DNA from: Lysinibacillus odysseyi
Lineage (GTDB): Bacteria > Bacillota > Bacilli > Bacillales_A > Planococcaceae
DNA: 64,000 nt
Direction: 5' to 3'
Assembly: GCA_014595895.1 (NCBI GenBank)
Contig: JABUKB010000004.1
Location: 62,001-126,000 of the forward strand
A program made the translations under genes and the position numbers. Every line of letters starts with the position of its first letter. Position 1 is the first letter of the stretch. Under the pieces are notes generated by a model that saw only the letters and a list, made by a program, of their open reading frames with translations, was not told the origin of the DNA and searched no databases. Of the stretch, positions 16,972-25,015 are shown in pieces.

Positions 16972-17282
16972 AAATAAGAATATGCTGTTATTCAAATAAT
17001 GTCAACTATATTTAGGAGAGGGGGTTCCGTCCTTTTTTACATTGTTAATGAAAAGGTATTGGGATTTTAGGCTATTCCGGCACAAATCTCGATGTTTTTT
17101 TAGTTTCGCGACATAACGAAAAACGAATTAGCCGACCATCTGTGTAACTAAACGTTGAGTGTTTGGATACCTTTATGAAATTTGTTCAGTTTATAACCAA
17201 AATACAGAAGCCTCATTTTTCTTTATTGATCATAGTAATTACTGAATTTGACATCCATTAACATCATTCCTTATTATATATG
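16972..17282. other. Intergenic region, no gene seen
   Basis: About 310 bases lie between the divergent padR and tetR genes. Short protein-like scraps can be read in several frames near 17090-17150, but no start, ribosome site or full domain is seen. Confidence 0.4.
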
Positions 17283-17298
17283 TAGACCGATTGGTATA
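17283..17298. promoter_or_regulatory. Probable TetR operator before the tetR gene
   Basis: TAGACCGATTGGTATA has ACC/GGT half sites in inverted orientation and resembles the TAGAC-GTCTA palindrome at 17919. It is imperfect. Confidence 0.5.
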
Positions 17299-17320
17299 AT
17301 ATTTGAAATGAGGTAATAAG

Positions 17321-17887
17321 ATGAACGAGAAGGAAAGTACAAAAGATAAGATCATAAAAACGGCATCTCGACTTTTTCAAATACAAGGGTATCATGCAAC
17401 AGGGCTTAATCAAATTATTAAAGAAAGCGGTGCACCTAAGGGTTCATTATATTATCATTTCCCCGATGGCAAGGAACAACTTGCCCTGGAATCGTTACAA
17501 GTAACAGCCAAATTTGTTTTAAATCAAATTGCAGAAGGATTACAGAAATCATCTGACCCTGTCATAGCAATTCAGAGTCTTATTCACGATATGGCTGAAC
17601 GATTTGAAAAAGAAGGATATGAGGGTGGCGTCCCTGTTGCATCGATCGCACTGGAAACATCTTTAATTAGTGAACCATTAAGAAACGCTTGTCAATCAGC
17701 ATATGGAAATTTCCAAGATGCTTTTACTCAAAAATTGTTAAGCTCAGGCTTAGAGGAAAAAAGAGCAATTGAGTTAGGCATTGTTATGAATTCAATGCTT
17801 GAAGGTGCATTCCTTTTATCCTTCACAATGGGAGATAGCCAACCATTAAGAATGGTTGCAAAACAGATACCAGTTCTTCTTAAGTGA
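17321..17887 (+). CDS. TetR/AcrR-family regulator, LmrA/YxaF-like
   Basis: This 188-residue repressor has the TetR HTH at about 10-55 (TASRLFQIQGYHATGLNQII, then GAPKGSLYYHFPDGKEQL), as in the LmrA/YxaF group that controls drug or flavonoid response genes. The C-terminal ligand domain contains EGGVPVASIALET, typical of that group. Operator-like palindromes flank the gene, upstream at 17283 and before the NmrA-like gene at 17919. It probably represses itself and the two following oxidoreductase genes. Confidence 0.88.
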   Translation: MNEKESTKDKIIKTASRLFQIQGYHATGLNQIIKESGAPKGSLYYHFPDGKEQLALESLQVTAKFVLNQIAEGLQKSSDPVIAIQSLIHDMAERFEKEGYEGGVPVASIALETSLISEPLRNACQSAYGNFQDAFTQKLLSSGLEEKRAIELGIVMNSMLEGAFLLSFTMGDSQPLRMVAKQIPVLLK

Positions 17888-17918
17888 TGAAACTGGTTTC
17901 TTTTAACCATCTATTATA

Positions 17919-17930
17919 TAGACTGGTCTA
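17919..17930. promoter_or_regulatory. TetR operator palindrome before the NmrA-like gene
   Basis: TAGAC-TG-GTCTA lies within AT-rich flanks (TATTATA...ATATATA), 60 bases before the next gene. It matches the style of LmrA/YxaF operators. Confidence 0.65.
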
Positions 17931-17990
17931 ATATATAAAATACCTATAGTTGAAATTTAAAAAAGCTAAATTAAAACCGGAAGAAGGGTC

Positions 17991-18848
17991 ATGATGAAAG
18001 TATTAGTGACAGGCGCATCAGGGAATGTTGGCAGGTATGTGACAGAGAATTTATTGCACATGGAAGAACAAGTAGTTACTGCTGGAACCGATCCTCAAAA
18101 GTTAAAAGATATGTTTCAGGATAAGGTCGATGCTGTTTATTTAGATTTCACAAAAAAAGAGACATTTCAAGATGCACTTGAAAATGTGGATAGGGTATTC
18201 CTGATCAGGCCGCCTCATCTTGGAAAACCGGAGGACTTATATCCTTTTATCGATGCTTTGAAAGCGCACGAGATAAAACTTGTCTCATTCTTGTCTCTAA
18301 TGGGGGTGGAGAAAAACACAATCCCGCCGCACCATAAAATCGAAAAGTATATTGAAGCATCGAAAATACCTTTCGCTCACATCCGCCCAGGGTTTTTCAT
18401 GCAAAATATATCAGGTATTCATTCCATTGAAATAAGAGAAATGAATCAAATCTTTATTCCAGCTGGCAACAGTAAAACAAGTTTTATAGATGCTGAGGAT
18501 ATTGGCCTTTCGGTTGCTGCTTTACTTCACAGTCCAGAAAAATATAAAAACACGGCTCATACCATTACAGGTCCTGAGGCTTTGAATTATTTCCAAGTTG
18601 CTAATATCTTGAGTGAAGTGACAGGCAGAAAAATTGAATATGCAAAGCCAGGGTTTTTAAAGTATAGGAGGCACTATATTAAACAACGAGGATTGGAAAA
18701 AGCATATGTAAACGTGACAATGGCATTGTATTTTATGACAAGGATGGGAACTGCAAAAGATGTCACAGATGATTTCATCAAACTGACAGGGAAAAAACCT
18801 CGCTCATTTAAAGAGTTTGCAATCGCAAATATTGATTGTTTCAGATAG
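17991..18848 (+). CDS. NmrA-like NAD(P)-binding atypical SDR
   Basis: The 285-residue Rossmann protein starts VLVTGASGNVGRYV, followed by DFTKKETF (end of a strand contacting cofactor) and FLIRPPHLGK. It lacks the classical YxxxK site. HIRPGFFMQNISGI and ITGPEALNYFQVANILS place it with NmrA/YtfG-type NAD(P)H sensors and quinone oxidoreductases. It sits after a TetR gene with an operator in between and is followed after 26 bases by a flavin reductase-like gene, so the pair is probably co-regulated in redox or electrophile stress. Confidence 0.82.
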   Translation: MMKVLVTGASGNVGRYVTENLLHMEEQVVTAGTDPQKLKDMFQDKVDAVYLDFTKKETFQDALENVDRVFLIRPPHLGKPEDLYPFIDALKAHEIKLVSFLSLMGVEKNTIPPHHKIEKYIEASKIPFAHIRPGFFMQNISGIHSIEIREMNQIFIPAGNSKTSFIDAEDIGLSVAALLHSPEKYKNTAHTITGPEALNYFQVANILSEVTGRKIEYAKPGFLKYRRHYIKQRGLEKAYVNVTMALYFMTRMGTAKDVTDDFIKLTGKKPRSFKEFAIANIDCFR

Positions 18849-18874
18849 AAAATCGATAAAGAGGGGATGGGAGA

Positions 18875-19585
18875 ATGGGTTTTATTCAAGATATTTCACC
18901 CATATTAAAGAAAACGGAATTAACGTTTTTAGAAAGGTATAGAGAAGCTAAAGAGGTATACACTTTTATTTTTGAAAAAGAAACGGACATAAACTGGAAA
19001 GCAGGGCAGCATGGGGTTTTTAGCATTATACACAAGAAAATTTCGAAACCAACAAGACCGTTTAGTGTAGCATCTGCACCGGAAGAGAATATGGTGAAAA
19101 TAACGATGAATATTGGCGATCACCCAAGTGAATTTAAGCAAGCGATGCTAGATTTAACTCCGGGAATGAAAATCAGTATGCGGGGACCCATTGGACCATT
19201 ATATTTAGATGAAAGAAATCCCTCTCTTTTAATAGCCGGGGGCATTGGAATTACACCTTTTCGTTCCGTATTGAAACAAATCGAGCTGGCGCAGAAGGAA
19301 ATTGCCAATCCGATTACCTTACTCTATACAGATAGCAATAAATCATATATCTATAAAAATGAACTTGATGAAATTGCCAAAAATCCACCCATCATAATCC
19401 GCTATTTGGACTCAAGGGATGATTTGTACCGGGAGATAAATAGCTTTACAACCATGTATCAAGAAAAGGGGATATACTATCTTGCGGGGAAAAAATCTAT
19501 GGTTGATTCTGTTTCCACCTATCTAAAAAGTCAAAATATATCAAAGCGAAATATCAAAAAAGATGTCTTTGTCGGATATAAATGA
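18875..19585 (+). CDS. FAD/NAD(P)-binding oxidoreductase, ferredoxin reductase-like
   Basis: This 236-residue protein comprises only the FNR module. The FAD-binding barrel has RPFSVAS (about residues 65-71) and GPIGPLYL, and the NAD(P) domain has LLIAGGIGITPFRSVL and YYLAGKKSMVDSV. No 2Fe-2S domain is attached, so it needs a separate electron acceptor or acts directly on a small molecule. GAGGGGATGGGAG precedes the ATG. It is probably in an operon with the NmrA-like gene under the TetR protein. Confidence 0.85.
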   Translation: MGFIQDISPILKKTELTFLERYREAKEVYTFIFEKETDINWKAGQHGVFSIIHKKISKPTRPFSVASAPEENMVKITMNIGDHPSEFKQAMLDLTPGMKISMRGPIGPLYLDERNPSLLIAGGIGITPFRSVLKQIELAQKEIANPITLLYTDSNKSYIYKNELDEIAKNPPIIIRYLDSRDDLYREINSFTTMYQEKGIYYLAGKKSMVDSVSTYLKSQNISKRNIKKDVFVGYK

Positions 19586-19716
19586 ACTAATAATTTCATT
19601 GTAAAATTCTCGTTTTTCGAAAAGAAAATCAGTAAAGAACGGATTTTGCAGGAAGATCAGCAAGAAGAAAAATCGGCTTAATGTGAGTCAATCTGTGCAT
19701 GTTTGTATATTGTCAT

Positions 19717-19735
19717 CCTCTTGTTCAACAAGAGG
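19717..19735 (+). terminator. Weak hairpin after the FNR-like gene
   Basis: CCTCTTGTT pairs with AACAAGAGG in a very tight loop, followed only by GTTTCT. It could end the TetR-controlled operon, 130 bases after its last stop. Confidence 0.45.
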
Positions 19736-19862
19736 GTTTCTGCCCCAGGATACTTTAATATAGAATTCGAAATTATCTTTATCAATAGCATTGTCATTAA
19801 CAAAGCAATTCCGTATAATGGTAAGATTTGATATAATGATGAATTAAAGGGGGTGCTTCAAG

Positions 19863-19970
19863 ATGGAAAATCATATAAGATTTTCTAGTACTTCTACTAC
19901 TCATGCAAAGCCTATGATTGGAAAGGCGATCTTTGCATGGGGCGAAATTTCTAATTTTATCGCCAAATAA
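19863..19970 (+). CDS. Small ORF of 35 residues (candidate leader peptide)
   Basis: AAAGGGGGTG, 7 bases before the ATG, is one of the best ribosome sites in the region, and TATAAT-like boxes lie 25-50 bases upstream. The peptide contains HAKPMIGKAIFAWGE and ends NFIAK. Its codons contain the arms of the hairpins described at 19902-20022, and its stop lies 62 bases before the CD3324 gene. That layout suits a translated leader whose ribosome position changes folding downstream. It may also be a real small protein. No family recognised. Confidence 0.55.
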   Translation: MENHIRFSSTSTTHAKPMIGKAIFAWGEISNFIAK

Positions 19971-20022
19971 GCTTTTCTGATATTTTGGCTTTGCACCTTA
20001 TTAGTCAACATTCAATAAGGAG
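19902..20022 (+). promoter_or_regulatory. Competing hairpins that can hide a ribosome binding site
   Basis: CATGCAAAG (19902-19910) pairs with CTTTGCATG (19931-19939). Its overlapping form TGCAAAGCC (19904-19912) can instead pair with GGCTTTGCA (19987-19995). GGCGA (19941) pairs with TCGCC (19960). CCTTATT (19996-20002) pairs with AATAAGG (20014-20020), covering the AAGGAG of the next gene. Folds are by eye, without energy calculation. Confidence 0.5.
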
Positions 20023-20031
20023 CGAGCAAAA

Positions 20032-20301
20032 TTGAAATATACGAATGCAAACAAAGTGTTACCTGAAAAGCTAATCGTGGAAATCCAAAAATATATTCAA
20101 GGTGAAACTCTCTATATTCCGAAACAGGAAACGAAGCGGGAAAAATGGGGAACTCTAAGCGGTGGAAGAAGGCGGCTAAATGACCGCAATGCAGCCATTC
20201 GAAGTGCTTTTATCAATGGCACCAGCATTCATCAGCTAGCGGAGGAATATTACCTTTCAACTGATACGATTAAAAAAATTGTGTATTCACATAAAGAATA
20301 G
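20032..20301 (+). CDS. CD3324-family protein (Mor-like HTH)
   Basis: The 89-residue protein starts at TTG, with AAGGAG 9 bases before it. The sequence KYTNANKVLPEKLIVEIQKY, then YIPKQETKREKWG, RRRLNDRNAAI and a C-terminal HTH (SIHQLAEEYYLSTDTIKKIV) is typical of the small CD3324 family related to Mor-type activators. The target is unknown. The ribosome site is inside a possible stem, and a 35-codon leader ORF precedes the gene, so translation may be regulated. Confidence 0.85.
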   Translation: MKYTNANKVLPEKLIVEIQKYIQGETLYIPKQETKREKWGTLSGGRRRLNDRNAAIRSAFINGTSIHQLAEEYYLSTDTIKKIVYSHKE

Positions 20302-20308
20302 CTGGAAG

Positions 20309-20343
20309 GCACTGATGAAAATTTTCATCAGTGCTGTTTTTAT
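20309..20343 (+). terminator. Terminator after the CD3324 gene
   Basis: GCACTGATGAAAA pairs perfectly with TTTTCATCAGTGC, followed by TGTTTTTATG. Confidence 0.88.
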
Positions 20344-20444
20344 GTAAAAAACGATTCTAAGTCATTCTTTCCATTTCAAAAATGTACTGCATTCATTACA
20401 ATGAGTGTAAAGAGATGATAGTAAAATGAATGGAGAAAGATATC

Positions 20445-21095
20445 ATGGATGAAAAATTTATAAAAAATGAACAGTTGAATTTTATAAAAAAGCAGGTTGC
20501 TTTTATAAAAAACAGCAAAAAGCAAAACGTACCGAAAGGCGTATTGACCGCTGTAATTGACGTAGCCAACGCAAAAATTTTAGAACTCTTTCCGCATGCA
20601 TCAGCAGAACAACAAAATATACTGGACCTTTCCGGACTGAAAACAGATCAAGAATATGAGCAATATATCCAGCATCTTTCAGCGTATTCGCTTCCTTTCC
20701 CAACAATCACTGCACAGCAATTAAAAAAAATGTTCCCGAAAAATAAAAAATTAAAGCTTCCTGATTTATCAAATTTCGACCACTCTCAGCTAACTTACTT
20801 AAGCTGGATTGACCCAAGATCCAATAAAAAATTTATCATATATGAGCTAGAGGGAGAACTGGTTGGTATTGAATGCGAATTTACACCGACTAGCAAAAAG
20901 AATATTTGCTGTTTGTGTAATAGCATGAGCGAAGTTACTTATTTTTCTACAGTGACAAAAGCAAAAAAAGTAAATAATCCTGATTATTATAGAGCTATCG
21001 GGAATCTTATTTGCCTCGACAGCAAGGTATGCAATAAACAAATAACCGATGTAGAATATTTAGAAAACCTTCTAAAAGATTCACTTAGAATATAG
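20445..21095 (+). CDS. FusB/FusC-family EF-G-binding protein
   Basis: The 216-residue protein has the two-part FusB fold: a helical N-terminal domain and a C-terminal treble-clef zinc finger with four cysteines (CCLC, then LICLDSKVC), plus YLSWIDPRSNKKFI typical of the family. FusB-type proteins bind elongation factor G and free it from stalled ribosomes, giving fusidic acid resistance. Chromosomal copies in Bacillales may act in ribosome rescue. An ATG at 20430 lacks a ribosome site, whereas GGAGAAAG suits the ATG at 20445. Whether it confers resistance cannot be read from sequence. Confidence 0.85.
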   Translation: MDEKFIKNEQLNFIKKQVAFIKNSKKQNVPKGVLTAVIDVANAKILELFPHASAEQQNILDLSGLKTDQEYEQYIQHLSAYSLPFPTITAQQLKKMFPKNKKLKLPDLSNFDHSQLTYLSWIDPRSNKKFIIYELEGELVGIECEFTPTSKKNICCLCNSMSEVTYFSTVTKAKKVNNPDYYRAIGNLICLDSKVCNKQITDVEYLENLLKDSLRI

Positions 21096-21171
21096 GCATT
21101 CCTCTAGGAGACACTGACTGTGGAGTCTCTGTCGAATGCAATAAATTGAAATGTGAATGATTGAAATAAAG

Positions 21172-21199
21172 AAGCCGAGTTTTCATAAACTCGGCTTTA
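21172..21199 (+). terminator. Terminator after the FusB-like gene
   Basis: AAGCCGAGTTT pairs with AAACTCGGCTT around TCAT. The following T run is short. A second small stem (GGAGAC/GTCTCT) lies at about 21110-21131. Confidence 0.75.
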
Positions 21200-21409
21200 A
21201 ACGATGTATATACTAAAAGAAAACGAATTGTAAGGAATTATCTTACAGTTGTATAATATTCTGCGACTTAATACATATACGTTTTTTCCCTCTGGAAATA
21301 GAAACGAAAATTTTTTCGATACTTAAAACAATTGAAATTTACGACATTCCATCGTAAGGGCCAACTGTAGAAGCTGGAAAATCAGAGATGCTGCTAGTTA
21401 CTCTATTAT

Positions 21410-21784
21410 CTATAAACTTGTTCTTCCGCCATAACTGTGTTTATGCGGGATAGAGCCGTCAACTGTGGTATAACCACTAAATTCATGATAGTGGCCGCCG
21501 TTAGGAATTGGTATCGCAGGACCGGTAACTCCATGAATTTGATGTCTATGGCGATCATCTATAGAGGTAAAAGTAAAGTATCTATGAGTGTGTTGTACAC
21601 CACTCGGAGCTGGTTCCGTAGTTCCTGCATATCTGTGATTATGACCTACATCATAAGAAGTGACCCCTCGGAATTCATGAACATGAACAGGTCTTCCATC
21701 CCATTGGGTAATGTAAAGGTGATGAGAATGCATGGGATCTGCATCATCTGAGTGATACATGAATCCGGAAATAGGAATTTCCAC
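21410..21784 (-). CDS. ymaF: YmaF-like His-rich protein
   Basis: The 124-residue protein is built of repeated strands rich in His-x-His: MHSHHLYI, VHVHEFRG, HNHRYAG, HTHRYF, RHRHQIHG, HYHEFSG and HKHSYGG. This is the YmaF pattern of Bacillus. The GTG start is set by AAAAGGAG on the minus strand. The His repeats suggest metal binding or a structural role in the spore surface, but the function is not established. It is transcribed away from the neighbouring Tyr-rich gene. Confidence 0.85.
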   Translation of the reverse strand: MEIPISGFMYHSDDADPMHSHHLYITQWDGRPVHVHEFRGVTSYDVGHNHRYAGTTEPAPSGVQHTHRYFTFTSIDDRHRHQIHGVTGPAIPIPNGGHYHEFSGYTTVDGSIPHKHSYGGRTSL

Positions 21785-21975
21785 TAATAAAACTCCTTTT
21801 GTTTTTTTATTAGTGTATGTTGCACAGGGGGAAGGGGTACAAATTTCATTTGTTTGAGTATTTTCAAATTTAGGTTAATGAATCAAGGACATTAATACTA
21901 CATTAATTAGGCGAATGTGGAGATGGTCAATTTTACATAGCATAATCTAAAACGAGACCGAGAGGAGGAACAGTT

Positions 21976-22179
21976 ATGCCAAATAGTTATGGACCATATG
22001 GCGGTTATGGCAGAGGTGGAAGACATCATTATGATGAGTCCAGTTATGGTTATGACGGCTATGGAAGACATCGAAGAAGACGTCCAGGTTATCAATATCC
22101 GCATTTCCCATTCTACCCATTCTTCCCAAGCTATCCGCCATACTATCGCTACCCATTCTACCCTCCATATGGATACTGA
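21976..22179 (+). CDS. Small Tyr/Gly/Pro-rich protein, coat-like
   Basis: This 67-residue protein of low complexity has an N-terminal Gly/Tyr part (GPYGGYGRGGRHH), an Arg patch (GRHRRRR), and a Tyr/Phe/Pro tail with about one aromatic every two residues (FPFYPFFPSYPPYYRYPFY). Such sequences are typical of spore coat or exosporium proteins that crosslink through tyrosine. GAGAGGAGGAACAG is a strong ribosome site. No homologous family can be named. Its neighbours (ymaF, DUF1540) fit a spore-surface setting. Confidence 0.75.
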   Translation: MPNSYGPYGGYGRGGRHHYDESSYGYDGYGRHRRRRPGYQYPHFPFYPFFPSYPPYYRYPFYPPYGY

Positions 22180-22202
22180 TAAAGAATTGCTTTTAAAAAA
22201 GG

Positions 22203-22237
22203 AAAGAACAAATTCCCTAGTGGAATTTGTTCTTTTT
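22203..22237 (+). terminator. Terminator after the Tyr-rich gene, repeat family B variant
   Basis: AAAGAACAAATTCC pairs with GGAATTTGTTCTTT around CTAGT, followed by TTTAA. It is a diverged relative of the hairpins at 443 and 15261. Confidence 0.85.
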
Positions 22238-22354
22238 AACCTTCTATCTTCATTACGGTACAGGAAACAGGTGATGAAAATGCAGCTCCAACACTGACTG
22301 CCGCTTAAAATGAATAAATATCCTAAGCGAAGGAAAAAGTGCTAGCGCTGCTGA

Positions 22355-22597
22355 CTATTCATTCTCGAAGCGATGAACTGCATCTTTTTTAGGAATGAAT
22401 GTGTTACAGCATGTATCTGTAGAATGTGTAGCTTTCCTTGGGGAAGACTGCAAGTCAAAATCAGAAGCAAACTCTGCATTATCTTTTTTGCTAGCTTGAC
22501 CATCCATATTGACCTCAATTTTTTCGGCTCCACAAATATTCCCTTTGGCATGGAAAAAACAATTCGATACAGTACATTTCACCTCTACAGCTGGCAT
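22355..22597 (-). CDS. DUF1540 small Cys-rich protein
   Basis: The 80-residue protein has the DUF1540 cysteine pattern: VKCTVSNCFFHAKGNICGA followed by KIEVN and, near the C-terminus, DTCCNTFIPKK. A linker of about 25 residues separates the two halves. AGGAGGAGGAG lies 7 bases before the ATG at 22597; the longer frame to 22684 lacks a ribosome site. DUF1540 proteins are common in spore-formers and probably bind metal; their role is unknown. Confidence 0.85.
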   Translation of the reverse strand: MPAVEVKCTVSNCFFHAKGNICGAEKIEVNMDGQASKKDNAEFASDFDLQSSPRKATHSTDTCCNTFIPKKDAVHRFENE

Positions 22598-22995
22598 AGT
22601 TCTACTCCTCCTCCTGAATATAATGAGTGATGAAAAATATAGAAAAGGGATATGAGAAATCAACAGCCTTTTTATATTCTTCAATTTTATTCTGTCCTAT
22701 TTGTTGAGTTTTTATTTTTATTTTAAAAATGACGGTAGTGAAAAAAATGTTATGGAGAAAAATAAGATTTTATTCCATACCTGTCTACGTTTATTTATAA
22801 TAACTTTTTAGCCCCGGAGTTTTTCGTTAAATTTTAGCTGAATTATTGTTTTATAGGCGGGACGGTTATGCTATCTTCATTTTTTAAAGAAACATAGAAT
22901 TCAAGATTTGATTTATAGGGGCCAAGAAATATTGTTTATATCGTTAATTCCTTGATTCGATAATTGTTGCAGTTGTATGGGTGAAAATAATATAT
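22598..22995. other. AT-rich intergenic region
   Basis: The region lies upstream of the minus-strand DUF1540 gene and downstream of the yqcI gene end. I see no ORF with a ribosome site and no convincing RNA fold until the terminator at 22996. Confidence 0.4.
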
Positions 22996-23034
22996 AAAAA
23001 AGAACGCATCTCGAGTAGGGGATGCATTCTTTCT
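22996..23034 (-). terminator. Terminator of the yqcI-like gene
   Basis: On the minus strand AAAGAATGCATC pairs with GATGCGTTCTTT and is followed by a T run. The GAACG-type outer arm relates it to repeat family B. Confidence 0.82.
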
Positions 23035-23054
23035 CTTTGAATGGAAACTAGCGT

Positions 23055-23789
23055 TTATAGTTGCGATTTATGGCGGAATGGGCATTTGCCTTGAATGGGT
23101 TCAATATCATCGCCAATAAAGAATTGCTTCCATTCATTATGTGTCGGGTCACCAAAGTGGCCGATATCTGGATGCTTGGACAGCTGATCCCACGCTTCTA
23201 CACGTTTGCGCACTTTTTCGCGTGACATGATCCCGCCTTTTTCAGTTCCTTCTAATCCTTTAAATATTTTGCGGGGCTGAAATCCAAGAACCATGGCATT
23301 TCCTAGATGGCGTGTCTTGCGTTGTTTATATGCCGGAGCATTTCCGAACACGAAGACAGGCTCTCCGGCAAATCGAAAATCCCATAAATAATGATCAGGG
23401 TCACGAGGGCTTTCTTCGGGCCATTCCACTTCATCTGCTGTATGTAAGTATTGGAGTATATCCCAAAATTGCTCCCGATAATCTTCGAGAGAACCCTCCT
23501 GCTCAAAAGGCTCTACAAATACAAAAAGACCGTGCCTCAGGTGGTCTGGAGATTTAAATAAATCCAGAAAAGCCTTTAATGCAGACGGCAGATTACTCCA
23601 GTCATCTTGATTGATATAAGCATAGCGAAGCTCGCCTTTCAATTCGGCACTCATTCCAAAAAAACACGGGAATGTTTTATCTGTTACTGTGTTATGAAAA
23701 GTTTTATATTCTTTATAGAGCCAATCTGGCAAGTCTGTTCTATTTTGAAAATCTGCTTTTGTTAATAAAACCTGCCCCTTTGTAATCAT
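23055..23789 (-). CDS. YqcI/YcgG-family protein
   Basis: The 244-residue protein matches the YqcI/YcgG family across its length: WLYKEYKTFHNTVTDKTFPCFFGM at the N-terminus, then LRYAYINQDD, WPEESPRDPDHYLWDFRFAG, VFVFGNAPAYKQRKTRHLG and the C-terminal KCPFRH. GGAGGCGATTGT selects the ATG at 23789 over the one at 23816. The family is widespread in bacilli with no established function; the conserved His and Cys in the KCPFRH tail may be metal- or heme-related, which is only a suggestion. Confidence 0.85.
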   Translation of the reverse strand: MITKGQVLLTKADFQNRTDLPDWLYKEYKTFHNTVTDKTFPCFFGMSAELKGELRYAYINQDDWSNLPSALKAFLDLFKSPDHLRHGLFVFVEPFEQEGSLEDYREQFWDILQYLHTADEVEWPEESPRDPDHYLWDFRFAGEPVFVFGNAPAYKQRKTRHLGNAMVLGFQPRKIFKGLEGTEKGGIMSREKVRKRVEAWDQLSKHPDIGHFGDPTHNEWKQFFIGDDIEPIQGKCPFRHKSQL

Positions 23790-23959
23790 ACAATCGCCTC
23801 CAGTATCTTTATTCACCGATTTCTTTCCTAGCTAGTCATTACCCCATCCTAAAACTCTTGAAACAATGGTGTGCAAAGGAATCAATTTCATAAATAGTTT
23901 AGTAAATAAAAAAATAAGGGAATGAAAAAGGTATGAGTTAAGAAGATGGAGGATGACTT

Positions 23960-24814
23960 ATGGTTAAAACAATTTCAAAGCAATCTCAAATACATTGCCA
24001 AAGTGAATATGGCACACTTAAAAAAGTGGTGTTATGTGAACCACAGTATATGGAAATTAAAGAAGTGATTAACGATGTTCAAAAAAAATATATCAATGAT
24101 AATATTGACCGTGAACTTGCCATTGCGCAGCATCGTGCCTTTGAACAAACTTTACGGAACGCGGGTGTGGAAGTCATTAAGCTACGACCTAGCAAAGACC
24201 ACCCTGAACAAGTTTTCACTAGAGATATTGGTTTTTCTTTAGGAAGCCGCTTGTTTATTTCCGAAATGGCAAATCCAATTCGTCGGGGCGAAGAGAAAGT
24301 ATTAGCCCAGTGGATGAATAAACATGACATGTCGTATAAGAAGCTTTCCGCACATCCCATAGAAGGGGGCGATGTCATCATCGATGGCAAACGAGTGTTT
24401 ATTGGAGTGAGCCATCGCACATGCAAGAAAGCTATTGAGGCATTGCAAAGAGAATTACCTGATTTTAAGATTCTACCGATTCCCTTTAATCCAAAATACT
24501 TACACCTAGACTGTGTATTCAATATTCTTTCCTCGAAAGATGCATTAATCTATCCGGATGCGTTTGATCAAAAATCCTTAGACATTTTGTCGAGCATGTA
24601 TCATTTAATCGAAGTGAGCGAAAGTGAGCAGTTTTCAATGGGCACGAATGTGTTGTCTATTGGTCAAAAGCGAGTGTTAAGTTTGCCGATAAATCGTGAT
24701 GTGAATCATCAGATGAGACAGCACGGATATCAAGTATTGGAAGTGGATTTTTCTGAAATCATTAAGTCAGGCGGATCATTCCGTTGCTGTTCTATGCCTA
24801 TTGTACGACAGTAA
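23960..24814 (+). CDS. Amidinotransferase-fold hydrolase, DDAH/YkgA-like
   Basis: This 284-residue guanidine-modifying enzyme has HPEQVFTRDIGFSLG, the conserved substrate loop HPIEGGDVI, His-Asp in YLHLDCVF and the catalytic Cys in GGSFRCCSMPI (Cys276). It is closest to dimethylargininase and B. subtilis YkgA, which act on arginine derivatives. GGAGGATGACTT precedes the ATG. A decayed fragment of a second copy lies at 676-831. No arginine operon surrounds it, so the natural substrate is uncertain. Confidence 0.88.
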   Translation: MVKTISKQSQIHCQSEYGTLKKVVLCEPQYMEIKEVINDVQKKYINDNIDRELAIAQHRAFEQTLRNAGVEVIKLRPSKDHPEQVFTRDIGFSLGSRLFISEMANPIRRGEEKVLAQWMNKHDMSYKKLSAHPIEGGDVIIDGKRVFIGVSHRTCKKAIEALQRELPDFKILPIPFNPKYLHLDCVFNILSSKDALIYPDAFDQKSLDILSSMYHLIEVSESEQFSMGTNVLSIGQKRVLSLPINRDVNHQMRQHGYQVLEVDFSEIIKSGGSFRCCSMPIVRQ

Positions 24815-25015
24815 GAGAAAAGTAAATAACCTAGCGATACCTGAATCGGTGTGAATGCATATCTTTGTTACTGCCAGTATGATTGGAGATTCGATTTATA
24901 GTATATGTCATATTTATTATGTGTATGACCTTTCCAATTTACCCTTTTAGTGTATATTTAGAGTACATCATAATAAATGCGCAGGAAGGGCTGCGTGAGT
25001 TGGGGGGGACGTATC

